DNA from: JAIOTG01 sp964644045
GTDB taxonomy: Bacteria > Patescibacteriota > Patescibacteriia > Patescibacteriales > JAGXOH01
Reading direction: 5' to 3'
Assembly: GCA_964644045.1 (NCBI GenBank)
Contig: CAZXUK010000002.1
Span: forward strand, 13,542 to 77,541
DNA: 64,000 nucleotides
Positions 1 through 8,957 of the stretch are shown here, piece by piece. Under the pieces are notes generated by a model, which saw nothing but the letters and a program-made list of their open reading frames with translations, made no database searches and was not told the DNA's origin. Made by a program: the position numbers and the translations under genes. Each line of letters begins with the position of its first letter. The stretch's first letter is position 1.

Positions 1-936
1 TGGTTCGGCGTCTACCGTCCATAATTTGGGTTTCATATCATTATTGGAAGAGTAAACACTGTAAAGAAGTTTGTCTCCTTTTTTAGACCATTTGGGACGA
101 AAATCTCTTCCTTCCACGATCGTGGAGGAAAAATTTTCTTTGTTTTTACCCAAAAAGAAAACTTCTTGTCGATTAAAATCTTTGCCTTTGGTATACATGG
201 CTATAATCTGTTCATTGGGAGACCATTCAGGGTAAACCGTATCGTCATATTCCCCGATTTTTTCAATAGCTTTTCTTTTTCCCCCTTTATTATCGGTTAC
301 AATTAACCACCGATTATCCGGATCCATTCCAATGCTTTCCGCCACAATTTCTTTTCCATTGGAAGAGAAATCAAAGTCCTGCCAATGTTTGGGAAGAGAA
401 ATTTGTTTCTCGGATTCAAAATCATAAATAATATTAGAACCATCCGGATATTCCAAAATGGCCTTATCTTCGGCAGGAGACCAATTTATTTTTTCCACTT
501 CATGAAAAACTCGGTCGCTTAATAGTTCCGCCTCTCCTTCTTCGTTTATACGATAGAATTTTCCATTTTTTTGATTGTAATATCTTACTTCCGAACCATC
601 CGGGCTCAAGTCCGGCTTAAGAGCGGGGTCATCGTTTAATTTAGAAGTTTTGGTCGGTCCTCCGCGAGCGACTTCATCTATTTTTTCTTCTTCCTCTTTT
701 TGTTCCGCCTCCGGAATTTTTTCCGGCGGGGTGGTTGTGGATAACTTTTCTTCTTCCTCGGATTTAGGAAACTGCGCCGGAGTGGTGGTGGGTGACGGTT
801 CTTTTTCACTCGGGACCCGGGGAGGGGTGTAGAAAAAAACAAAATAAATCAAATAACCCACTCCCAAAATAAAAGCTATAAAACCCGCAATTAGTAAAAA
901 TTTTTTATATTTGAACAAGAAGTTGGATAGATTCAT
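1..936 (-). CDS. membrane-anchored beta-propeller-like protein (3' end cut by window edge)
   Basis: This partial gene starts at the ATG complementary to 936-934 and stays open through base 1, giving 312 codons. The product begins with a short basic stretch and one transmembrane segment (about residues 12-33). A Pro/Glu/Ser/Thr-rich linker follows (about 35-85), then repeats of the type LSPDGSEV, WSPAEDKAIL and WSPNEQIIAMY. These are typical of TolB/WD40-like PD40 beta-propeller blades. The likely role is an extracytoplasmic, membrane-tethered binding or scaffold protein; no enzyme motif is visible. It is transcribed away from the pilus operon. Family assignment is moderate and the C-terminus is unseen. 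Confidence 0.75.
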   Translation of the reverse strand, partial: MNLSNFLFKYKKFLLIAGFIAFILGVGYLIYFVFFYTPPRVPSEKEPSPTTTPAQFPKSEEEEKLSTTTPPEKIPEAEQKEEEEKIDEVARGGPTKTSKLNDDPALKPDLSPDGSEVRYYNQKNGKFYRINEEGEAELLSDRVFHEVEKINWSPAEDKAILEYPDGSNIIYDFESEKQISLPKHWQDFDFSSNGKEIVAESIGMDPDNRWLIVTDNKGGKRKAIEKIGEYDDTVYPEWSPNEQIIAMYTKGKDFNRQEVFFLGKNKENFSSTIVEGRDFRPKWSKKGDKLLYSVYSSNNDMKPKLWTVDAEP

Positions 937-981
937 AAATATAGAATTTAATATTGGAATAAAATTAATTTTTTGCTATAA

Positions 982-1010
982 TTGTGGACAGAGTAATTTT
1001 ATGGTATAAT
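982..1010 (+). promoter_or_regulatory. promoter of the pil operon
   Basis: TTGTGG at 982-987 and TATAAT at 1005-1010 are separated by 17 bp. A TG dinucleotide one base before the -10 makes it an extended -10 (TGGTATAAT). It lies about 80 nt before the pilM ATG. A second TATAAT is at 977-982. The same TATGGTATAAT string recurs in the major pilin promoter. Confidence 0.6.
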
Positions 1011-1090
1011 TTAATTATTCTTGATTCTTAAATTTATTTTATCTTAAAGTCTAATTTTTGGCAATAACAAAATTAGCATTTTACAAACAT

Positions 1091-2128
1091 ATGGGATTAT
1101 TTTCTTCAGAAAAAAGTTATTTGGGCATAGATATAGGCAGTTCTTCTATAAAAATGGTGGAACTAAAAAAAGAGGGGAAAAAAACTTCTTTAGTAAATTA
1201 TGCTTTTAGTGAAGAGAAAAAAATAGGAAAGAAAAAGAATTTTGACTCAAAATATATATCCGGTTTAATTGATAAAATATACAAAGAAGGAGGGTTTAAG
1301 AGTTCAAATGCCATAGCTACTTTGCCCACTTCGGCCGTTTTTTCTTCCGTGATCAATTTATCCGATGTAGATAAAAATAACCTTGATTCCGCCGTGGAGC
1401 GGGAGGCCAAGAAAGTTATTCCCACCTCCTTGGAAGATATGACATTGGATTGGCAAATAATAAAGGAAGACAAAAAAGGAGAAAATATCAAAATTTTTTT
1501 AACCGGTTCTCCCAAAAAGATGATTGAAAAGTATATTAATATTTTTAAGAATCTCCCCCTTAATTTATTAAGTTTAGAAACCGAAATTTTTTCTTTGATC
1601 AGATCTTTGGCCTTAAAAGAGGATTCGGTGGTTATGGTTGTGGAGATGGGTATGTTTAATACCGACATTTCAGTTATTAAAAAGAAGATCCCGGTTCTTA
1701 ATCGTAGTGTTGATTCCGGGGGTTATGCCATTACTGAATCTATCAGTGAAAATCTTAATATAAGTTTGGAGAGGGCGGAGCAATTTAAATATGATTTGGG
1801 AGTGAGCTCTAATGATTCCGAAGGAGAGGACGAAGCTATCCCGGAAGCCATTATTAAAACTTTAAAACCGGTAGTGGATGAAATTAAATATGTGGTCAAT
1901 CTTTTTGAAAACAATAATGAAAAAGAAATAGAAAGCGTAATTTTAACCGGAGGATCTTCTTTTTTGCCTAATTTAACCAAATATATTGCCGATAATTTGA
2001 ATAAAAATGTGATGTTGGGCGACCCCTGGTATAATATTTCCCACCTCAAAGAATTAGAGCCAACGCTTAATGAAGTAGGCCCCAGATTGGCCGTGGCCAT
2101 AGGGTCGGCCATGAGAGAGATAAAATAA
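1091..2128 (+). CDS. pilM: type IV pilus assembly protein PilM
   Basis: PilM is the cytoplasmic actin-like ATPase of the type IV pilus machine and binds the N-terminus of PilN. The 345-residue product starts MGLFSSEKSYLGIDIGSSSI, with the phosphate-1 motif DIGSSSIK near the N-terminus and a second nucleotide-binding glycine motif (TGGSSFLPN) near residue 295. An upstream in-frame TTG at 1058 is possible, but the ATG at 1091 fits the usual PilM N-terminus. There is no Shine-Dalgarno sequence. It heads the pilM-N-O-B order. Confidence 0.93.
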   Translation: MGLFSSEKSYLGIDIGSSSIKMVELKKEGKKTSLVNYAFSEEKKIGKKKNFDSKYISGLIDKIYKEGGFKSSNAIATLPTSAVFSSVINLSDVDKNNLDSAVEREAKKVIPTSLEDMTLDWQIIKEDKKGENIKIFLTGSPKKMIEKYINIFKNLPLNLLSLETEIFSLIRSLALKEDSVVMVVEMGMFNTDISVIKKKIPVLNRSVDSGGYAITESISENLNISLERAEQFKYDLGVSSNDSEGEDEAIPEAIIKTLKPVVDEIKYVVNLFENNNEKEIESVILTGGSSFLPNLTKYIADNLNKNVMLGDPWYNISHLKELEPTLNEVGPRLAVAIGSAMREIK

Positions 2129-2143
2129 ATTTATTATATTTAT

Positions 2144-2803
2144 ATGCCAAATTTTTTAAACAACAAAAAACAAAACTCCGGAGAGGAGAGCAAGTCTTCG
2201 GATAAAAACAAAAGTTCTAAAGGTGCTTTGAGAATGAATTTAATAGGAGGAGAGATGGCGAATGTTTTTGATTGGTACAAAGGTTTGAGTATTATTTTTT
2301 CTGCCTTAATATTTTGTTTGATCTTGGTTGTTATTTCTTATGGAGTTATTTTCTGGCGAGGCAAAACAAATCTTCAGAATACAAAAAAAGAGATGGCGGA
2401 GAAGTATGATGTGGGTGCCTTGAATCAAAACATCGGAAACACTAAAGAAAAAATAAACAAGGAAGTTCTTCCTTTTCAAAAAAAGGTGGAGGGAGCGGAA
2501 ATTTTGATTGATGAACACATTTATTGGAATAATTTTTTTCAGTTTTTAGAAGATCATACTCTGTCCTCCGTTCATTATAGCGGTTTTTCCGGAAATTTGA
2601 GCGGTGAATATACCTTGGAAGCCCGAGCTGACGACATAGAGGCGGTGGAAGCTCAAATAGAAGAATTTTTAAACGAAGAAGAGTTTGTGCGCAATGCTTG
2701 GGTAAAGCAAGTCAGTTCTAAGCCCACGGAAGGAGGAAGAATGGTTTCTTTTTCCATTAATTTGTTTTTAAAATCGCCTTTTATTTTTACTAATTATCAA
2801 TAA
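2144..2803 (+). CDS. pilN: PilN-like pilus assembly protein
   Basis: This is a bitopic inner-membrane protein that links PilM to PilO. After a Ser/Lys-rich start comes MNLIGGEMA, comparable to the conserved INL-type motif of PilN that docks into PilM. A transmembrane helix at about residues 47-72 and a coiled/ferredoxin-like extracytoplasmic part follow. The 219-residue length is normal. It lies 15 nt after pilM and 8 nt before the pilO-like gene. The identification rests on motif plus gene order. Confidence 0.8.
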   Translation: MPNFLNNKKQNSGEESKSSDKNKSSKGALRMNLIGGEMANVFDWYKGLSIIFSALIFCLILVVISYGVIFWRGKTNLQNTKKEMAEKYDVGALNQNIGNTKEKINKEVLPFQKKVEGAEILIDEHIYWNNFFQFLEDHTLSSVHYSGFSGNLSGEYTLEARADDIEAVEAQIEEFLNEEEFVRNAWVKQVSSKPTEGGRMVSFSINLFLKSPFIFTNYQ

Positions 2804-2811
2804 AAAATAAT

Positions 2812-3429
2812 ATGTTTACTTCAAAAAATTCTTCCCAGAAAGAAAATAAAAATTTATTAAAAAAAGTAAATGATTTTTTGCTTCATTATTTTTATTGGTT
2901 GGTTTTATTGTTGATTTTATTGGTGTTGATTTTAAGTTTTTCCTTTTTTCTTTATCCCGAGTATAAAAAAATAAACAAGGAGATCAAAGAATACGAAGAA
3001 GAGCACAAGAATCTTTTCTCGGCCAAACAAAAAAAATTGAACAATTTAAATGATTATATTGAATCTTATAGAAAAATTTCTTCGTCGGAGAAAGAAAAAA
3101 TTGTTTCCATGCTTCCGAATAAATACAACCGAGAAGAATTGTTTTCCGAGCTCAATCATTTAGTGGATAAAAATAATTTGATGTTAAAGGAAATAAGTGT
3201 CAATAAAAAAGCCACTTCCAGCCAAGAAGAAAAGAAAGACCCTCTTTTAAATTTAGGTGTGCAAGAATATTCTATTAATATGTCCGTGGCCGGGGTTAAT
3301 TATTATTCTTTAAGAAATTTTCTGGACACTTTAGAGAATAATATTAGAATATTGGATGTTAACGGAATTGATTTTGCCCCCAAGTCCAGAATAGTAAAGT
3401 TAGAATTAAGCACCTATTATTTGAAATAA
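2812..3429 (+). CDS. pilO: PilO-like pilus assembly protein
   Basis: This 205-residue bitopic membrane protein has a transmembrane helix at about residues 28-50, then a coiled coil and a small alpha/beta domain, the architecture of PilO. PilO pairs with PilN to form the alignment subcomplex of the pilus. Sequence conservation is low in this family, so the call depends largely on its place directly after the pilN-like gene and its topology. Confidence 0.72.
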   Translation: MFTSKNSSQKENKNLLKKVNDFLLHYFYWLVLLLILLVLILSFSFFLYPEYKKINKEIKEYEEEHKNLFSAKQKKLNNLNDYIESYRKISSSEKEKIVSMLPNKYNREELFSELNHLVDKNNLMLKEISVNKKATSSQEEKKDPLLNLGVQEYSINMSVAGVNYYSLRNFLDTLENNIRILDVNGIDFAPKSRIVKLELSTYYLK

Positions 3430-3445
3430 TAATTTAATTATTTAT

Positions 3446-3745
3446 ATGAGCAATAAAAAAAATAACAAAATAATTACTCCTTTGATCTTGATAGTCGTTT
3501 TTTTCGTAATTCTTGTTTCTTTTTTGGGGATCATAAGTTCGGGATATCTTGATCTAAGGCCTGTTAAGGTGAGTGATCATTCCCCCGAAACAGGAGATAA
3601 AGAAACAGGAGATAAAATCGAGGATAAAATAAAAGTGGATTTTTTTGACCAAAAAAAAGTAAAAAATTTAAAGAAAAATTCTTTTGCGCCTAAAAATTTT
3701 TCTGAAGAAAACAAAAATCCCTTTAAAACCTTAGAAGAGGAATAA
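3446..3745 (+). CDS. small single-pass membrane protein in pil operon
   Basis: The product has 99 residues, one N-terminal transmembrane segment (about 9-31) and a charged tail with a duplicated ETGDK motif. It ends near KNPFKTLEEE. It occupies the position held by pilP in proteobacterial operons, and a C-terminal NPF also occurs in some PilP-like proteins, but there is no lipobox and no recognisable PilP domain. I do not recognise the family; a role in pilus assembly is inferred only from position between pilO and pilB. Confidence 0.7.
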   Translation: MSNKKNNKIITPLILIVVFFVILVSFLGIISSGYLDLRPVKVSDHSPETGDKETGDKIEDKIKVDFFDQKKVKNLKKNSFAPKNFSEENKNPFKTLEEE

Positions 3746-3755
3746 ATCATTTTTT

Positions 3756-5528
3756 ATGAAAACCAATGAGAAAAAGTTGTTGGATTTATTATTAGAGAAG
3801 AAGGAGATCACTCAAAGCGATTATTCGGAAATCGCGGATTTGGTGGAGAAAGAAGAAGGGGATATTTTTCAGATTTTGGAAAAAAGAGGGATGGACAAAG
3901 AAAAAATAGTGGAATATCGAGCCCAAGTGGTGGAAATGCCTTATAAAAATTTAACAGAAGAAACTATAGATAATGAATCCTTGGAGATTATCCCCAGTGA
4001 AGTAGCGGGGAATTATAAAATAATTTGTTTTGAACAAGAAGACAAGACTATAAAAGTGGGAATGGTGGATCCTTATAATTCCAAGGCGGTGGAGGCGATT
4101 AATTTTTTAGCCCAAAGCAAGAATTTAAAACCGGAGTATTATTTAATTTCCCAGGCAAGCTTTGATAAGTTTTTTAAACAATATCGTAATCTGGAGAGTG
4201 AAGTTTCTTCCGCTTTGGAGGTGCAATCTGATAAGGAAAAACAGGAGAGTGGGGGATTGAGTTTTGCCGAGGAAGATGTGGAGAGTATTGAGTCCGGAGA
4301 AGAGAATGTGGAAGCCGCACCGGTAGCTAAAATTGTTTCCGTGGTTATCAAACATGCTGTTGAGGGAGGTGCCAGTGATATTCACATAGAGCCCCTGGAA
4401 AAAGAGACTCGGGTAAGATACAGGATCGACGGAGTTTTAAAAACTTCCCTTAATTTACCCAGAAGAATTCATAATTCCGTGGTGGGCAGAATCAAAGTTT
4501 TATCTCGTTTAAAGATCGATGAAACCAGGATTCCCCAAGACGGAAGAATCAGAATTGTGGTGGACGGGAAGAAAATTGATTTTCGTGTCTCCGTGATGCC
4601 TTTAAGAGGAACGGAAAAGGTAGTAATGAGAATTTTGGATTTAGGCAAGGGGATTCCCGCTTTGGAAGATTTGGGCTACGAACACCGCGCCTTGGAAATA
4701 ATTAAGAGTAATATTAAAAAAACTTACGGACTCCTTTTAATAACCGGACCCACGGGTTCAGGTAAATCCACAACTTTAGCTTCTCTCCTGGATATTTTAA
4801 ATAAAGAAACCGTAAATATCGCCACTTTAGAAGATCCGATTGAGTACAATGTTAAAGGGGTAAATCAATCTCAGGTCAAGCCCGAGATCGGATATGACTT
4901 TGCCAGTGGCCTGCGTTCTCTTTTAAGACAGGATCCGGATATTTTAATGGTGGGAGAAATCAGGGACACGGAAACCGCGGAACTTTGTATTCACACGGGC
5001 CTAACAGGCCATTTTGTTTTATCCACTCTTCATACCAACAATGCCATTGATGCCGTGCCCCGATTAATAGATATGAAAGCGGAGCCCTATTTATTGGGAT
5101 CCACTTTAAGCGCGGTGGCGGCCCAGCGTTTGGTTAGAAGGATTTGTCCCAAGTGTTCCCAAAAAATTAAATTGCCCTCCGGGTTTTTGAAAAAGGTTGC
5201 CAAAGAAATTGAGAGGGTTCCGGATGAAACATTAAAAGAGAGAGTAAAGGATTTTCAGGGTAAGGAAAATTTATCTTCTTCTTCCTTTTATAAAGGAGAA
5301 GGGTGCGCTCATTGCGGAGGAACCGGTTATAAAGGAAGGATCGCTATTATTGAAATTATGGACATTACCCAAAATATTAGAGATAAAATTGTGGACAAAA
5401 ATCAAGTTTTAAAATTAGAAGATATTAAAAAAGACCAGGATTTTGTAAATATGAAACAAGACGGGATCATTAAGGCCCTACAAGGCAAAACCACCATTGA
5501 GGAAGTTCTGCGGGTAATTGAAAGTTAG
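3756..5528 (+). CDS. pilB: type IV pilus extension ATPase PilB
   Basis: PilB is the hexameric cytoplasmic ATPase that powers pilus polymerisation. The 590-residue protein has an N-terminal MshE/GspE-type domain. The ATPase core has Walker A GPTGSGKST at about residues 331-339, the aspartate box, Walker B (ILMVGEIRD) and a His box STLHT. A C-terminal four-cysteine zinc motif is made of CPKC and CAHC. Length and motif order are canonical. It lies 10 nt after the small membrane protein. Confidence 0.97.
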   Translation: MKTNEKKLLDLLLEKKEITQSDYSEIADLVEKEEGDIFQILEKRGMDKEKIVEYRAQVVEMPYKNLTEETIDNESLEIIPSEVAGNYKIICFEQEDKTIKVGMVDPYNSKAVEAINFLAQSKNLKPEYYLISQASFDKFFKQYRNLESEVSSALEVQSDKEKQESGGLSFAEEDVESIESGEENVEAAPVAKIVSVVIKHAVEGGASDIHIEPLEKETRVRYRIDGVLKTSLNLPRRIHNSVVGRIKVLSRLKIDETRIPQDGRIRIVVDGKKIDFRVSVMPLRGTEKVVMRILDLGKGIPALEDLGYEHRALEIIKSNIKKTYGLLLITGPTGSGKSTTLASLLDILNKETVNIATLEDPIEYNVKGVNQSQVKPEIGYDFASGLRSLLRQDPDILMVGEIRDTETAELCIHTGLTGHFVLSTLHTNNAIDAVPRLIDMKAEPYLLGSTLSAVAAQRLVRRICPKCSQKIKLPSGFLKKVAKEIERVPDETLKERVKDFQGKENLSSSSFYKGEGCAHCGGTGYKGRIAIIEIMDITQNIRDKIVDKNQVLKLEDIKKDQDFVNMKQDGIIKALQGKTTIEEVLRVIES

Positions 5529-5551
5529 ATTGAAACATCAAAAATTTATTC

Positions 5552-5580
5552 TTGCCAGTAGTTTTTATTTAATATATAAT
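5552..5580 (+). promoter_or_regulatory. internal promoter before the receiver gene
   Basis: TTGCCA (5552-5557) and TATAAT (5575-5580) are 17 bp apart, 32 nt before the receiver ATG. It would let the receiver, pilT-like, pilC and minor pilin genes be transcribed independently of pilM-B. Confidence 0.6.
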
Positions 5581-5612
5581 GGTAGTAATATAAATAATAA
5601 TTAGTTTTTTTT

Positions 5613-6002
5613 ATGCAAAATAAAGATATTAAAATTTTATTAGTGGAAGACGATTCTTTTTTGTTGAGCATGTATTCCACCAAGTTTGAGATGGAGAATT
5701 TTAATGTGGTCATAGCCGAGGATGGGGAGAAGGGGTGTGAATTGGCTTTAAAAGAGAAGCCCAACATTATTTTGTTAGATATTAAATTACCCAAATTAGA
5801 CGGGTTTGAAGTTTTAAAAAAATTAAAAAGCAAAAAAGAAACTTCCAACATTCCGGTAATTCTTTTAACCAATTTAAGCCAAAAAGAGGACAAAGATAAA
5901 GGAATTGAGTTGGGCGCGGATGATTATTTGGTTAAAGCCCATTTTATGCCCTCGGAAGTGGTGGGTAAGATCAAGAATTTGGTAGAAAAGTATGAAAAAT
6001 AA
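5613..6002 (+). CDS. stand-alone response-regulator receiver protein
   Basis: This 129-residue protein is a single CheY-like receiver domain. The acidic pair is in VEDD (residues 12-13), the phospho-acceptor Asp56 lies in LLDIKLPKLDG, the T/S position is in LLTNLS and the conserved Lys in LVKAHF. There is no output domain. No histidine kinase is visible nearby, so the phosphodonor is unknown. Sitting in the pilus locus directly before a PilT paralogue and PilC, it probably controls pilus dynamics by protein contact, as PilG/PilH-type proteins do; this is inference. Confidence 0.9.
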   Translation: MQNKDIKILLVEDDSFLLSMYSTKFEMENFNVVIAEDGEKGCELALKEKPNIILLDIKLPKLDGFEVLKKLKSKKETSNIPVILLTNLSQKEDKDKGIELGADDYLVKAHFMPSEVVGKIKNLVEKYEK

Positions 6003-6016
6003 ATTAAATTTGATTT

Positions 6017-7078
6017 ATGGGGGCTTCATCTATTTTTTTGGATAAAATTTTGCGGGAAGCGGCCAAAAAAAACGCTCGAAGCGTTTATTTGACCGTAAGC
6101 AGTTATCCGGTTTTAAGAGTAGAAAACAGTTTAACACCCCTGGAGGAGGAAGGGGTCTTGGATCAGAAAAAAATAAACAGCGTTATTGAATCTTTTTTAA
6201 ACCGGGAAGAGTGGGAAAAATTAAAAAAAGAAAAAGAATTAATAACGGTAAAAAATATTTTCGGGGATTGCAACTTTCGGGTAAATATATTTTATCAAAG
6301 GGGTTTTCCCAGCGTAAGTTTTCATTATATTTCTCCGAAGATAAAGGACTTGAAAGATTTGGATTTGCCCTCTAATTTTACGAAATTAATTGAGTATAAT
6401 TCCGGTTTGTTAATTATTACCGGCCCCAATAACTCCGGAAAAACCTCTACTATTGCCAATATAATCCGGGAGATAAATCAAAACCGGAAAAAATACATAG
6501 TAAGCTTGGAGAATCTGGTGGAGCGTCAGTTTGTCAATGAAAAAAGCATTATAAACCAGAGGGAAGTGGGCAGGGATGTAAAAAGTTATGAAGAAGGGCT
6601 TTTAAATTGCTTGGAAGAAGATGTGGATTTGGTTTATGTAGGAGAAATGAGGGAGGAATTTGATTCTGCTGTTCCTTTCCTTTTGGAATTAGCCGCCGGA
6701 AATTGTTTGGTGATCATGGAAATGGATGCGGAATATTCGGTTCGGGCTATAGAAAAGATATTAAGCGCCCTGCAAAAGAGTCGCTCCCGGGAAGGGGCCT
6801 CTTATTTTCTGGCGGATGTTTTGATCGGGGTTTTGGCTCAAAAATTAATCCCCAACAAAGAAAAGGAATTCTCTTTGGCCACCGAGCTTTTGTTGGTGAA
6901 TAATCCGGTTAAATCTTTAATAAGAGAAAATAATATTTATCAACTAAACAATGTTATTCAGAATTATATGACCGAGGGGATGATCAGTATGGAAAAATCC
7001 ATTCGGGATTTGGTGGACAAGGATTTGGTGGATCCGGCGGAAGCCAGAAAGTGGAATTTTGATTTGGATTTAAATTAA
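6017..7078 (+). CDS. PilT-family ATPase paralogue with degenerate His box
   Basis: The 353-residue product has the PilT/PilU fold plan: an N-terminal PAS-like domain, an aspartate box region (CNFRVNIFYQRG), Walker A GPNNSGKTS (about 136-144) and Walker B with catalytic Glu (VYVGEMRE). The invariant His box (STLHT in PilT) is replaced by IMEMDAEYS, so ATP hydrolysis may be weak or lost. A canonical PilT is encoded separately at 54671-55714. This one may be a PilU-like accessory retraction subunit or a structural partner of PilB/PilC. Confidence 0.85.
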   Translation: MGASSIFLDKILREAAKKNARSVYLTVSSYPVLRVENSLTPLEEEGVLDQKKINSVIESFLNREEWEKLKKEKELITVKNIFGDCNFRVNIFYQRGFPSVSFHYISPKIKDLKDLDLPSNFTKLIEYNSGLLIITGPNNSGKTSTIANIIREINQNRKKYIVSLENLVERQFVNEKSIINQREVGRDVKSYEEGLLNCLEEDVDLVYVGEMREEFDSAVPFLLELAAGNCLVIMEMDAEYSVRAIEKILSALQKSRSREGASYFLADVLIGVLAQKLIPNKEKEFSLATELLLVNNPVKSLIRENNIYQLNNVIQNYMTEGMISMEKSIRDLVDKDLVDPAEARKWNFDLDLN

Positions 7079-7100
7079 TATAAGGATTAATTAAAATATT

Positions 7101-8306
7101 ATGCCCATTTTTAGGTATAAGGGCAAGAGCCCGGCGGGGAAAAGAGAAAGCGATTTGGTAATAGCTTTTGGTGAAAAACAAGCTATTGAAAAAGCTCAAA
7201 AGAAAGGGCTTCAGGATGTTTCCGTAACGGATAAGTCGGATAGTTTGGAATTTAGATTCCTTTCCCTTTTAAATCCGGTCAAAACCAAGGATTTAGTGGT
7301 TTTTTTTCGTCAATTCTCAATAATGATTTCCGCCAACCTGCCTTTGGTTCAATCTTTAAAAGTGGCCGGAGAACAAACCGACAATTTAACTTTAAAAATG
7401 GTTGTCTCGGAGATAGCCCAGGAAGTGGACGGGGGAGAGCGCCTGTCCGAAGCCATGTCCAAGAGGCCGAAAATTTTCCCCCAATTCCATGTCAGTGTTA
7501 TCAGATCCGGGGAAACGGCCGGTAAATTGGACGAAGTTTTGAATTATTTGGCTGATGAGATGGAGAGGAATTATGATATGATGAGCAAAGTAAAAGGGGC
7601 TATGATCTATCCCGCCGTGATATTTATGGGTCTTTTAGGCATAGGTATTTTAATGATGGTGATGGTGGTTCCCAAAATTACGGAAATTTTGGTTTCCTCC
7701 AACGCTTCCATTCCTTGGCCCACCAAAGTAATTATAGCCATCTCTGATTTTTTAACTTCTTTTTGGTGGCTGGTTGTGTTGATAATAGTGGTTTTAATAG
7801 GAGGAATAAGAGCGGCTTCCCGACACAAATTAACCAAAAGATATATAGATCGAATAAAATTGAAATTACCGGTCTTTGGAAAATTGTTTCAATATATTTA
7901 TTTGGTCCGTTTCGCCCGTTCCAATAAAACTCTTGTTCTGGGAGGGGTTCAAATTACCAAAAGTTTGGAAATAGTGGCCGATATTGTGGACAATGAAATT
8001 TATAAAGAAACCTTCAAGGAGGCGGCCGAAAATGTAAAGAAGGGAAGCACTATGTCCGGCGTTTTTTTGAAAAGTGAATTTATTCCCGAAATGGTAGCTC
8101 ATATGGTCAGTGTGGGAGAGAGGACGGGTAAATTAAGTCTGGTTTTGGATAAAATAAGTGATTTTTATGATCGAGAACTTTCCAATTTAACCAATAATCT
8201 AATGAGTTTATTGGAGCCCTTGATAGTTTTGGTGATGGGATTGGGAGTGGGAATTATGGTCGCGGCCGTGCTTCTTCCCATGTATAGCGCCGCCACTCAG
8301 ATGTAA
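7101..8306 (+). CDS. pilC: type IV pilus inner-membrane platform protein PilC
   Basis: PilC is the polytopic platform that couples PilB/PilT rotation to pilin insertion. The 401-residue sequence has two GspF domains (about 60-190 and 260-390), each with a following transmembrane helix, and the usual basic start MPIFRYKGKSPAGK. The C-terminus SLLEPLIVLVMGLGVG is diagnostic of the family. It lies between the pilT-like gene and the minor pilin. Confidence 0.96.
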   Translation: MPIFRYKGKSPAGKRESDLVIAFGEKQAIEKAQKKGLQDVSVTDKSDSLEFRFLSLLNPVKTKDLVVFFRQFSIMISANLPLVQSLKVAGEQTDNLTLKMVVSEIAQEVDGGERLSEAMSKRPKIFPQFHVSVIRSGETAGKLDEVLNYLADEMERNYDMMSKVKGAMIYPAVIFMGLLGIGILMMVMVVPKITEILVSSNASIPWPTKVIIAISDFLTSFWWLVVLIIVVLIGGIRAASRHKLTKRYIDRIKLKLPVFGKLFQYIYLVRFARSNKTLVLGGVQITKSLEIVADIVDNEIYKETFKEAAENVKKGSTMSGVFLKSEFIPEMVAHMVSVGERTGKLSLVLDKISDFYDRELSNLTNNLMSLLEPLIVLVMGLGVGIMVAAVLLPMYSAATQM

Positions 8307-8317
8307 GATTAAAATAA

Positions 8318-8785
8318 ATGATTTTTTTCGGAGAAAGAAAAAATTTTTTGAAAGAATTTAGGAAATCTCAAGGCACCGGATATATGGAAGTTGTAATAGT
8401 TTTATTTGTCATTTTTTTTATAATCATTGCCTCGGTGGTTTATTTTAAAAAAATGGTGGTTAATAGCCGGAATCTAAGGAGAATGCAAGATATGAACAGG
8501 GTTAAGACCGCTTTTCAAATTTATCATAACCAAAAAGGGAGTTACCCGGTTTGCGGATCCTTAAATGCCGAATCCCAGGATTATTTCGGGGCCACTAAAA
8601 AATGTTTTAAGGAATTGGAAGATATTTTGGTAAAAGGGGAGTATATTAATAAACTGCCCCAAGACCCTTTGGCTGAAGAGGATTATTATTATTACTATAG
8701 CTCAGATGGTTCTCAGGCGTTTTTAGTTTATAAGCTGGAAAGTTTTGTGGGCGAAGAAAGAATTGATTTTTTAAAAATGAAATAG
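8318..8785 (+). CDS. minor pilin / pseudopilin with atypical cleavage site
   Basis: The 155-residue product has a 19-residue basic leader, then GTGYMEVVIVLFVIF. Processing after Gly19 puts Thr at +1 and the conserved Glu at +5 (Glu24), so it meets the prepilin peptidase rule although it lacks the usual FTLIE. An N-terminal hydrophobic helix is followed by a small domain with MNRVKTAFQIYHNQKGSYP, a common pilin segment. Two cysteines may pair. It probably primes pilus assembly or sits at the tip. It is 12 nt after pilC. Confidence 0.82.
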   Translation: MIFFGERKNFLKEFRKSQGTGYMEVVIVLFVIFFIIIASVVYFKKMVVNSRNLRRMQDMNRVKTAFQIYHNQKGSYPVCGSLNAESQDYFGATKKCFKELEDILVKGEYINKLPQDPLAEEDYYYYYSSDGSQAFLVYKLESFVGEERIDFLKMK

Positions 8786-8789
8786 TTTA

Positions 8790-8818
8790 TTGTTTTCTCT
8801 TAAAATTTATGGTATAAT
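8790..8818 (+). promoter_or_regulatory. major pilin promoter
   Basis: TTGTTT (8790-8795), 17 bp spacer, TATAAT (8813-8818), with TG placed for an extended -10. It overlaps the end of the minor pilin gene and starts a leader of about 135 nt before pilA. Confidence 0.65.
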
Positions 8819-8904
8819 TGTGGATAACTAAGGAATTTAGCGTTAGAAAAAATATAAATTATTCAGCCAAAAGTTATTTATATATTAAAATTAATTATTA
8901 ATTT

Positions 8905-8945
8905 CTCATCTTTCTTGTAAGTTAAATTTATTTACAAGAAATGAG
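8905..8945 (+). other. stem-loop in pilin 5' leader
   Basis: Arms 8905-8920 and 8932-8945 pair through TTTCTTGTAA/TTACAAGAAA extended by CTCAT/ATGAG with a two-base bulge, closing an 11-base loop. It ends just before the Shine-Dalgarno sequence. It may stabilise the mRNA or control ribosome access. Confidence 0.6.
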
Positions 8946-8946
8946 G

Positions 8947-8957
8947 AAAGGAGGTGA
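8947..8957 (+). promoter_or_regulatory. strong ribosome binding site of major pilin
   Basis: AAAGGAGGTGA, a near-full complement of the 16S 3' end, is placed 3 nt before ATG (GGAGG to ATG 7 nt). It is notable because the other pil genes here have no Shine-Dalgarno sequence. Confidence 0.85.

Noticed and set aside
650..832. Plus-strand ORF in the first kilobase
   Set aside because: It is the shadow of the Pro/Glu-rich linker of the minus-strand beta-propeller gene.
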